DNA from: Mortierella sp. BCC40632
Lineage: Eukaryota > Mortierellomycota > Mortierellomycetes > Mortierellales > Mortierellaceae
Direction of reading: 5' to 3'
Length of the DNA: 64,000 nucleotides
Assembly: GCA_011634665.1 (NCBI GenBank)
Contig: WAEK01000011.1
Location: 1,103,501-1,167,500, forward strand
Both the position numbers and the translations under genes were made by a program. Below, piece after piece: positions 48,774 to 59,119 of the stretch (position 1 is the stretch's first letter; each line of letters begins with the position of its first letter). The notes under the pieces are model-generated. The model saw only the letters and a list, made by a program, of their open reading frames with translations, did not search any database and was not told where the DNA came from.

Positions 48774-51647
48774 AGAAAAAGAAAAAAAAAAAAAAAAAAA
48801 AGAAAACGAAACCGCTGACAAGATAATAATCTTTAGTGTTCGGCTTGATGAGACTGACTGGCAAACAGAAGTGTAAAACGTGTAACAAATGTTTTATACA
48901 ATGTGTCGTTCTTCTCGTCTCGACCTTTTGCTTCCACTTCAGGCGAGGAATTAACAGGCATCATTAAAAACAGGACAAGGAAAAAGACGGTGGGTCTAAA
49001 CAAGCCGATTAGACACATACGCTGGACACATATCAAGACCTTGACAATTGACGCATAGAAAATTATGTTTCGCAACCGAAAAGGCAAAAAAAAAAAAAAA
49101 AAAAAAAAAAAGTATGAGTGAGAGCCTGATTAACATGCCCAAGTCGACACAGTTTTCTCGCCTTGCTTGTTGCTTGGATAGATTGGGCTCATTACAAATT
49201 ACATTTACTTTTAAGGTCGGATGGGATGTACGACTCACCTATGTGACACATTGGTTTAGGTCAATATTGACCTCCCAGGATCTTCTGTACCGAGCCTCTT
49301 TTATATTCCTTCAGAACCCACCACGATGGAAACAGATGTCATCCCTAAACTCCCCCCTTCCCACGCAATTAAATAAATGGGCAGAAGACTGTGAGTAGGG
49401 ATTTTTCTAGCGCTTTTCTTGTTGAATATAGATTGCTCCGCACGAGCCTTCTCATCGGCAATGGCTACAGTAGCGACGAATAGAGATTATAGATTGTGTT
49501 GTCAAGTTCAAGATAACCTCTCAGTCCTCATGACAGTGTGTCATCTCCCGAGGGGTAGGAAGACTGACGGTCGGCAGGTTAAACATAACTGAAGGGAGGG
49601 GAGGGGGAGGTATCTGACATCGTGATCAAGAATACCGATGACGCGCCGTTCGGAGATGTGTGTGTCTAGTCTTGAAAGTGCAGATGGCGATGGCAACAGT
49701 ATCCCTTGTGTGATGCAAGTAAAGAAGAAAAAAGAAGAGTCTACTATCATGGGGGTGCCGGGGGGAACTGACCTTTGGGTGCCTCTGGGTGTCAAAGGGA
49801 CGAGAATCCATTGACAATTGACCGTGAAAGGGAGGGGAAGAGGTCTGCTAGGCCACAAACATTTCAGGGGTCAAACCAAAGACTATCGGTGACCGTTAGC
49901 CACCCCCTCGCTTTTTACTTTATCCCCTCTCTTATTTTAACTTTTTTATTTATTTTGTTTTTTTGCTTTATCTGCCCTCCAAATGCGTAAAAGAGACAAC
50001 AGACAAGGCTCCAACATATGATAGGAATGACTAGATAGATGGTAGGAAGCAGAATGGCAAGGGGTTGGAGTGGCAGGCGAGGGGATAGAAGTGAAATGCA
50101 GTGGACAAATCTCTACCGTAGTGAGGCGGTAGAGGGAGCGTTTGGACTTGGGTGGTGAAAAGAACCAGCAGTGATGGGTTTGACAGAGAAGGTGGAAGGT
50201 GGTATACGTTGTCTTTGCACACTCAAACACGCGGGGGTAGGTTGGTTGGTTGTAGGAAGAAGAAATGTGACAAGGTAGAATGATAGGTGTTGGCGAGCGG
50301 TGGAATGATAGAGTTATGCGTCTTGAATGAGGAGCAGCCGAAATGTAGTCTGGCGGACCGGAATAGGGGAATGTCTTAACCGTGAGGTGGTGTGGGGAAT
50401 CTTTGGGTGCGGTGGGAGGGGAGGCAAGGCTGGAGAGGGTCACTCTAACGGGCTTGGGGCTAGATGTGGTTTACCTTTTCTTTCAATTTTTTGATTTGTG
50501 TCAACAAACAGGCGGAGGCATGTCCGTTGGATTGGGTTGGGGTAGACAGGGCCTGTATAAAAATAAGTATACATGCCGAGCAACGCTCTAACCTTAGATG
50601 GGTACTAATTAACGTACCAGGAAGGAGGGTAAGGGAGGAGAGAGTTGATATGGGTAAGGTGGAAGGCGCGTCTTTTTCTCGAAGCGGGTTGTGTGAGGAC
50701 GGTGGTTGGTGGTCACGGTGATGTGCTAGGCAGATCGGGCGGAATGCTTTCCTGAGATTTGGATTCAAAGACAGATGGGTAGGGCCAAGTCAGTTAATTA
50801 GGGTAGGGTGTGCTGGAGTGCCAATGGGGTGTAGAAGGTTGGTGTGAATGGGGACGTAGGGAAGAGCTGGTTTAGATGGAGACGTAAAGGAAAAGTGCTG
50901 GAGAGGAGGAGTTGAAATAGAAGACACGTCTGTTGAGATGAACGATCCAAACAAACGAGCCCGCCAATTCCCTTCGCTTTTTGAGAGGTACCGTGTTTCC
51001 CCAAATGGAAACAACAAAAGTACTTGAGGAAGAATGTTCAGAAGCTTGGGAAGCGTCAAGAGGGAGAAATACATTTAAATCGTAATCTTGGGAGCTGCTT
51101 ACATCGTTGTTCAGATGACTTTGTTGTCTTTGCGCAGTAAACGTCTGTATAAGATGTAAAGTACACCAACCATCTAAAAAAAAAAAGTACGAACGACGGA
51201 CATGAAGAGGTCATGATTGGACATTGTTAAAGACTATAACTCCAGAAAGGTGTATATGAGGGAGAGGCAGAGCGAGAGAGAAAAGTGCGCGGTATGTGTA
51301 AGGATGTATGCGTGTGTGAAAAGGGAACATTTTACGCAAAGAATGCCAGAGTCAAACAAGTATTTAACTCTTGCTTGCCTGTCATCGCTTTTTGTCTCAA
51401 ATTTCCTCTTTCTTTCTCTCTTCCTCTACGACTGGCGGTCATCTCGAATATTATCACCTTTTTTTTCTTCATTGTCAGACTCTTTTAACGCACCCACTCC
51501 CCTTTCCAGGTATGTAGCACTGTCGACTTTGAAGGTTAGAGTGTGTGGCCCAAGCTCCTTTTTCACTCCATTGCGACTATGGTTATTCCATGAAAGCCTA
51601 AATTGTTGAGACCGTTTGTTGTTGCCCACTCTCGCAGTTTTCTAAGC
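48665..51647. other. 3-kb spacer, strand-asymmetric
   Basis: Contains compound A/T tracts at 48738-48802 and 49086-49111. From about 49560 to 51080 the plus strand is strongly G-rich (ggtgg, gggagg) and the minus strand correspondingly C-rich, producing long but motif-free minus frames. No gene could be supported. Confidence 0.5.
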
Positions 51648-52785
51648 ATGGGGATCTTATGCAAGGCTAATTCAGTCTCAAAGACTGTAACTGGTATGCT
51701 TTGTCTCTCGAGATACTTGATATTGAAACTTCAGAAATGGCAATACATTCTATTCAGATCTGGTGAACGCTGGGTTACTCATTAGCACTCCTTCCTCAAT
51801 AGGTCAAACACCAGTTCGAACATATTCCACTTGGAAAAACAAGTGCCACGTTTACTTTGCTTGTTTGATAGCAACATCTTGGCTAATGACGCTTGGTGCT
51901 TGTGCACCACGAACTTCAGCTTCGGTCGGAAACTCTTCCACATTGCCCCTGGTTTATGCTCATCGCGGCGGCACTGGAGATGCGCCAGAAAACACTCTTG
52001 AGGCAATCCAGACCGCGGTAAATAACAAAGTCGATGGAATGTGGCTCACCGTGCAGCTGAGCAAGGACGGCATTCCTGTACTCTACCGTCCCACAAACCT
52101 CACCGATCTTACGAATGCAACCGGTGCCGTCGCAAATTACACAGCAAAAGAATTGGCCAGCGTGAATGCTGGGTGGACTTTCAAGAATACTTCAGGTCAA
52201 TATCCATATCGCGATCGCCCTGTTGGGGTCCCGACATTGCGTGATGCGTTGCTAGCATTGCCTGCTACCATGCCAGTGATTCTCGACATGAAAGCCCTGC
52301 CTGCTGAACCACAGGCGCGTGCAGTATTGCAGGTGGTAGTAGACGTGAATATGCAATCGCGTGTTACGATCTATTCGACCGAAGTGGCCTATCAAGTAGC
52401 ATTTAACAGCTCACAGCTTCAAATATTCGAATCGCGCGATGCTACACGCACACGGCTAGTGAGCATTTTGCTCAAACAAGCATGTGACGAATCTCCATCA
52501 ACTCCTGTGTGGACCGGTTTTGAGCTTCGTCGAAACCTGACAGTGTCCGAGAAATTCACACTTGGGGAGGGTATCTCGCCAGTCAACAATGTGACTATGT
52601 GGACTCCCGAGACAGTGAAGTGCTTCCGTCGCCAGGCGCCAGTGAAGATTCTTGCGATTGCAGTCAATAATGCAGCCGATTACCAAACAGCGGCGTGCCT
52701 TGGCCTTGATGCCGTTCTGTCAGACTCGCCAAAGAAGATGATGCCCATCAAGAACCAAATTAAGAAGGATTCCCTGAAATGTTAG
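51648..52785 (+). CDS. GDPD-fold (glycerophosphodiester phosphodiesterase family) protein of bacterial type
   Basis: Two-exon model 51648-51693 and 51803-52785 (342 aa); nearly all coding sequence is one exon. GDPD enzymes hydrolyse glycerophosphodiesters in a TIM barrel. Visible are YAHRGG (His69-Arg70), DAPENT (Glu78), LRDALLALP, MPVILDMKALP, and the final LGLDAVLSDSP. The usual metal-binding E-x-D and the second catalytic His-Asp are replaced: the segment reads MWLTVQLSKDGIPVLYRP. Before the domain lies a hydrophobic segment ending LGAC (residues 46-49), a textbook bacterial lipobox. As far as I recall, bacterial homologues in Burkholderiales share the WLTVQ variant. Horizontal transfer from an endobacterium is plausible. 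The first exon is supported only by splice signals. Confidence 0.8.
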
Positions 52786-55517
52786 AAATATTTTACCAGA
52801 CTCCTCTAGCCGATGCTCAACCCATAGAACTATTAAATCCACCCTTCGCAAAATTGGGAGTCGAATGGACGAATGAATAATTTACTTGCTTCTAGGCTCC
52901 GGGTTTCTAGCTTTTCTCAATGTTCCGTCATATACCCTCATCTTTCTCACTGATCGCCTGTCAGAGTCCCCAGAACCTTTTAGCTCATAGCTTCCCCGGT
53001 GTCTTATTGTCAGGTCCGTAGCTAACGGCTTAATTTACGCGGAAATCGCTTTAGTCATTGTACACATTATGCAATGACATTAACCTTTCGTTTCCATACC
53101 TTGGTGTTGCTGGAGTCCACATCACCTTTCCGAAGAGACAGAGGGGGAAAGCGCATCAAGGTATAGTGATCCTCTTTCTTCATTTTGAAATCATGCTCTC
53201 CAAAATCGCGTTGTTTTATGCAACGTGAATACAACTCCTTTGGTTCTTAAATAGGGATTATTTGGACGCCTGATACTTGTGAAAGTATAGTGCAGGAACT
53301 TGATGCACGTTTCCAAACTTCTCATGATATCGCATCGATAAAGTTCCAATGAAGAGTTGACAGGTGTCCAGTGGCATTGTTCACTGATGTTGAAGAGTTG
53401 TTTAAAATCGACTCGGCACATCATTTTGCTAAAGCGAATGGATGACAGCAGCAATAGCAACAGCAATAGCAACAACAGCAGCCAGCAGTAATAGGCAGCA
53501 GCAAGGCTATGGTCACGACACTTGTCCAGTCAGGACTTTTTTTTTTTTTTTTTTTGCCACTGATTTTTTTCTCTTCCCCTGCCCTTCTCGTCTTCTCATA
53601 CTACTCTTCTCATGCCGCTCTTTTCTCATCACTTATGCTCTTCTCTCCATCTCATTCTTCGAACAGGACTTGACTCATGCAAGACCACAAGTAGTCTCAG
53701 TTCAAACAAGGCAATGGCGGTTCTTTTGAAGAGGGGTATGGCGCGTGTACAGGGCTCAGTTGGATAGAGAGAAAGACCCTTGGAAGTTGTACGGCTGTAC
53801 CCACTACTTTTCAGAGGAGCTGACCATTACGTAAAAAAATACTTTTTATCCTTTTTATCCTTTGGTATTTTGACCATGACAACAGGTTCTTGGAATAATA
53901 TCAAGAGCGACCAGCATGACCAAGAGATGGCTTCTGGAAGTAGATCCAAGAATAATAAAGAGAGAAAGAAAAGAAAAGAAGCATAAGAGAATGATACCTG
54001 TTTGCTATGAGGGACTCTCCATACAACCGCAATAGCAAAATAGCGGTAGGCTTCGTGGCAGCCAAGTTCTCATCCCTGACACCCTGAAGATTTCTTTAAG
54101 CAAGAGTCGTAAGTCTAGAATCATGTCACCCTGCCTTTCTTTCTCTTTCTATCGTTTTCTTCTTCTTCTTCTTCTACATGTCATGCACTCACTTGATATG
54201 CCGTACCAGCACACGTCTAGGTGGAGAGACTGAGCTACTCTGGAGAAAAGAGGCTTTTGCAAAATGGTAAGAGATTCAAATGGATATTAATTGTATCTGA
54301 ATGAACTGATGGTTGGTGAGGGTACACATTCACCAACTGTTCGCTAGGACTTGAGATAGACGCACGGGTAATAGAGAACTGATCAAGCAGGAAGGTACCT
54401 TCGTAGTTAGAGAGAATTTAGTGGCGCTGAGTGACACCACCAACCCATCGCCTCCACACAACACCAGATTGTGTTCGTAGTCTTTTGTTGACACGACAGT
54501 CAGGGACCATGGATATTCAGAAACGATGTACCTTGAGCCACGACACACTTTAAAACAAGCCCAGTCGTGACCATGTTAACCGTCTGTCAACAATAAAAAA
54601 AAACAGACTGGTCAGCCTCAGTTGCCAGCTAATCTTGGCTCATCACGATTAACCAAAACTTAGCTGCACCGTCATAGCCGACCATAACCAAACATCGCTA
54701 GTGAATCACAAGTTCACCAACTGAGTGTGTCAGGGAAAGAAAGCAGCCAAGACTACCCCCGGTGTCGGCACTAGAGCTGGATCAGAGGACAGTGCACTCT
54801 CCAGTTTTCCCTCTCCTCTTTATCCCTTTATGACACGACTACTCTGATTCTCATAAATGACACGGAGGATAGACGAAAACATCTGAAATAGATAGTCGAC
54901 CGTACTGAGGAATAAGGAGGGGGAGAGGGGGAAGGTGCCTACTCCTTCCACCTCTCCAAGGAAATGCACAGCCACTTGTATTGTTGGAGATTTTTTTTTC
55001 TTTTAGGCCTGTAACTAAAAATCGATAAAGAGGGATTCAAGATCATCTGGAAAGGAGTTATACAGTGGGTGGTCACTGAGCCCGCCCAAAATCATGATAT
55101 GACTTGAATCCCACGCTTTTGGCTCAGAACAAAGAGTCTAAGGTTGAGGGAAGAAAGGAGCCACCAAACTTTTCTCCTGCTTCCTTTATGCTTTATTAGC
55201 TCTTTTTTGTTGATCTTTTTTTTTTTTTTTGTCTTCGTCGTCGTCGCCGTTGCCCTCAAATAAATTGTGGGTTCCGATTTTTCAGGTCCGCAATCCTTTT
55301 CTTTCTCTCTCTCTCTCTTTCTCTCTCTTTCTTTCTCTTTCTCTCTCCCTCTTTCCATCTTTGACCTATCCTTTTCCACCTATGTAAGTCATATCATTGC
55401 CAATCCTATCCTGCCCTATCCTATCCTAAAAAAAAAAAAAAAAAAAAATCTGACGATGATTGCTCTGACTAATATCCAATGCCATTTACTGTTGTTCTCC
55501 AAAGAAGAGAGAGAGAT
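52786..55517. other. 2.7-kb spacer without a supported gene
   Basis: Holds a short CAG/CAA-rich stretch near 53442-53500, poly(T) near 53540 and a CT-rich leader at about 55290-55380. Weak minus-strand coding-like sequence at 54330-54590 is discussed under rejected items. Confidence 0.5.
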
Positions 55518-55970
55518 AAAATGTCTACAACAACAGATCAATCGACAGGTGATAGTACTTTTCTTTGCTGCACAATCCGTGTGGCTGCCGATGGAGAAGA
55601 GGTCTTTTTCAGTGGTATCTCGGGTCTTCAACGAACCGGAGACAAGGGTCGAAGTGGACGTGAACAAACCATCATGCCTCATCCTACCATGCCCGACAAC
55701 CAACCGATCATCACCCTTAAAGGAGGTCGTTTGTCTGAAAAGAGTCATTTCTATCACTGGATTACCTCTCATTATCGAGGACAAGCCGAGATGAGGGACA
55801 TTACTGTATCTTGGTCTGTTCAATCTGGAAAGAATACGACGATTCTTTGGGAATTGAGCGAGACGTTTCCGATCAAGTTGAAGGATTTGAAAGCAGATGC
55901 TAATAGTGATGAGGTGACAGTGGAGGAGCTGTGCTTACAGGTGAACAAGGTCTACATGACCTACTATTAA
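55518..55970 (+). CDS. Phage T4 gp19 / contractile-injection tail-tube-like protein
   Basis: Single-exon frame of 150 residues, the usual length of gp19/Afp1/Pvc1 tail-tube proteins. Its landmarks fall in the order of that family: an N-terminal strand, then EEVFFSGISGL (family: F-x-x-V-S-G-L), a loop with GREQ, then NQPIITLKGG (family: LTLKRG), FYHWITSHYRG, MRDITVSW, ILWELSETFPIK (family: W-x-x-x-N-A-x-P-x-K), DLKADANSDEVTVEELCL (family: L-x-A-x-x-N-E-V-A-I-E-x-L-E-L). The ATG at 55518 places the domain at the very N-terminus, as in bacteria. Such proteins stack as hexamers to form the inner tube of phage tails and extracellular injection systems. No partner genes (sheath, baseplate, AAA+ ATPase) occur in the window. 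A eukaryotic beta-barrel of other origin is the main alternative. Confidence 0.6.
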   Translation, partial: KMSTTTDQSTGDSTFLCCTIRVAADGEEVFFSGISGLQRTGDKGRSGREQTIMPHPTMPDNQPIITLKGGRLSEKSHFYHWITSHYRGQAEMRDITVSWSVQSGKNTTILWELSETFPIKLKDLKADANSDEVTVEELCLQVNKVYMTYY

Positions 55971-57002
55971 ATTTTATATTATTATATATGTGTGGGATCT
56001 TCCTTCCAGTGGAAGAGAGGAAGAGAACGATATCGACTAGGACTTCAGCCTATCCCCCGCATGTTGGCGCGTGCGTAGGGCAGCGTGCACGGTTGTACGC
56101 GCTTTTGGCGATTGGCCAATAAAACAAGAGATCTGAGTTTTTTTGTTGTTGTTGGAGTATGACGAGCCAAGAAGAAGTAACCCTGGAAATATCGACAGAG
56201 TTTCTGACTTTTTCTTTTTTTTTTTTTTTTTTCTGGCTCTGGCTCTCTGACCCTGACAATATAATATCAGAGACACCTTGTTGTCGTTGTTGTTGGATTG
56301 GATCCATTCGATTCAATAGGTAGTAAAGAAATTGATATGTTTCCAGAACTATCCTGACACTATTACTTTGACTAGCGAGAGTTTGTCCCGCACTGTTCAC
56401 AGGATTTAACAACAAAAAAAAAAATAGTCTCTTTTTTCATGAAACACATGGTCAGGGTGCGCCATGCGAAGGAGAGTGAGTGAGTTACAAAGAAGAGTAT
56501 TGTTCCCTGGGATGCGAGCAAAGCCTCTTCGTCCCAAGCACAAAGTGGGAAAAGAGGTGACTCACAGAACTTTGGTCCTGTATACAGTCCCCCAAATCGA
56601 GTAACTGTCGGCGCCACTGTTGTTTGTTGATACTACCTTGGCGGATCCAAGAAAACCATGTGGGATGACCTAATCGCTCTATTAGGCAATGAATAGAGGA
56701 CAGAGGGACTCTTCCGAATCAGACCATGGGAACCTCTAAAGAGGGGGGGAGGGAGAGAGTGTATCCCCCTCCCCCCTTCTTTTCTTATCTATTTCCAGTC
56801 CAAGAAACCATTAATTTCCGATGACAATGTCTGAGCCAAAAGCCCTCTGGGATGCTTTGACATCCGGCCTGTTCCACTTTTTTTTTTTTCTCACCATCCC
56901 TTTTCCTTTCTTTATCTCTCTCTCTTTCAACTTCTCACACTCTTTTTCTCACCACTCTTTTTTAGAAGAGAGCTATCCTCACTACCCTCTAGCTTCTCTT
57001 TC

Positions 57003-57034
<32 letters not shown>

Positions 57035-57082
57035 TTTCTTTTCTCCTGTTGAACCTCAAAAAAGAAAAAAAAAGAAAAAAAC
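55971..57082. other. Spacer before the GNAT gene
   Basis: Poly(T) near 56216-56232; a possible spliced minus-strand fragment at 56670-56210 was judged too weak. A CT-rich leader precedes 57083. Confidence 0.5.
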
Positions 57083-58369
57083 ATGTCGACCCACACTTGG
57101 TCTCCCCCACTCGATGTTCATACACGAACCACCACTTCCATCTCTGTAGTGCGTGCAAGGCCCGAACACTCGCGAGCTATGCATGGGATTCAACTGTTGG
57201 CCTATCCCGGTCGAACGGATTTTCATGAAAGTGAAGATGTCTTCCGGAATAAACTGGAGCTCTACCCTGCCGGCAACTTCATCGCCGTCGCAACCTATTC
57301 CGTCATGACCAACGATGACACAAGCACTTGGGTCGAACCTCCAGAAGGGGACACCACACAGAGTCAACAACAACAGGAGGATCAGGAGGATCAGGAGGAA
57401 GCAGAGAGCATTGACGTGGATCCTGAAGAACACATTCTTATTTCGGTCGTTGAAGTGGATCCCGTAGAGTCGATCCCCTCTACCTCTTCCCATGATGCTT
57501 CGATGCTTGGAGGTGAGGAGGAGACCATACTCCGTGCTAGAACACCTGACATTACCGAGGGTACGGATGATGAGGACGAAGACGAGGAAGAGAATAGGGC
57601 CGCCACCATGGGCATGGAGACTGATTATGGAACGAATGCAAGGAACGAAGAAGGAGAAGAGGATGACGAGGATATGACGACAGTTTTGTATCAGTGGGAA
57701 CAACCGATCGGATATTTGCTTTCGCATCCTTTTACACGCGAATCGGCTACGCTTCATCATGTAGGTGTTCGATCAGACAAGAACAGTAGTGGCAGCAGCA
57801 CGACTGAAGCACAAGCCAAAAAGATCAAGACCGAGACTGGAGCTGCAGGTGGAAGTGGCATTGGAGAGGAAGAGGAGGGAAGTGAATCTGATGATCCGTT
57901 CGAACATGATCAATGGATGGAAAAGTATTTTGTTCATGATTGTGCAGTTCATCCCGAATGGCGTGGTAAAGGATTGGCAGGCAAGTTATGGAAGGCCCTG
58001 GAAGAGTCCTTGAAACCTCAACGTTCCCAGGGAGGAGCTGGAGGCGCTGCGGTCGGAGAAGCCGAGGACAATGCAGGTCAAGATTTGGTGGATACGGAAG
58101 AGGATGAGCCTGAGGAAGTGGAGGAAGAAGAAAAACAAGAAGAGGTTCAAGAAGCACGACGTCGAGGTCGTCGTCATCGCCATCGACACAGACGGACACG
58201 TCGTCATCGGGGTGCACCGAATCTGAAAGAAATTGTATTGGTGAGTGTGCAAGGATCGAGTCCATTCTGGGAACAAACAGGCGGATTCCAACTGGTCAAG
58301 GACCATGATATGGACTTGGCAATCTATGGACCAGACGCGTTCCTGATGCAACGACCATTCTTTTTCTGA
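57083..58369 (+). CDS. GNAT-family N-acetyltransferase with large acidic insertions
   Basis: Intronless, 428 aa. GNAT enzymes move acetyl from acetyl-CoA to amines. The fold is visible in pieces: VVRARPEHSRAMHGIQ (first strand and helix), NFIAVA, GYLLSHPF, then the acetyl-CoA motif A as YFVHDCAVHPEWRGKGLAGKL (pyrophosphate loop RGKGLAG), and motif B as VSVQGSSPFWEQTGGF. Between these lie Glu/Asp-rich inserts (residues about 95-205 and 240-275) and, between motif A and motif B, an acidic then Arg/His-rich insert (about 320-375). Without the inserts the domain is about 150 residues, the normal size. The substrate is unknown. No frame break is seen. Confidence 0.85.
   Translation: MSTHTWSPPLDVHTRTTTSISVVRARPEHSRAMHGIQLLAYPGRTDFHESEDVFRNKLELYPAGNFIAVATYSVMTNDDTSTWVEPPEGDTTQSQQQQEDQEDQEEAESIDVDPEEHILISVVEVDPVESIPSTSSHDASMLGGEEETILRARTPDITEGTDDEDEDEEENRAATMGMETDYGTNARNEEGEEDDEDMTTVLYQWEQPIGYLLSHPFTRESATLHHVGVRSDKNSSGSSTTEAQAKKIKTETGAAGGSGIGEEEEGSESDDPFEHDQWMEKYFVHDCAVHPEWRGKGLAGKLWKALEESLKPQRSQGGAGGAAVGEAEDNAGQDLVDTEEDEPEEVEEEEKQEEVQEARRRGRRHRHRHRRTRRHRGAPNLKEIVLVSVQGSSPFWEQTGGFQLVKDHDMDLAIYGPDAFLMQRPFFF

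Positions 58370-59119
<750 letters not shown>

Noticed and set aside
49946..50768. Minus-strand frames rich in His, Pro and Ser
   Set aside because: They follow directly from the strand G/C skew and show no domain, start context or splice structure.
54330..54590. Minus-strand frame reading like a protein fragment (EYPWSLTVVSTKDYEHNLVLCGGDG)
   Set aside because: No start, no recognisable family, and splice options on either side do not give a longer frame; kept only as a possible gene remnant.
56210..56672. Possible spliced minus-strand gene (GADSYSIWGTVYRTKV joined to AGQTLASQSNSVRIVLE)
   Set aside because: One donor/acceptor pair keeps frame, but no upstream exon or start was found and the downstream part runs into poly(A)-encoded lysines.
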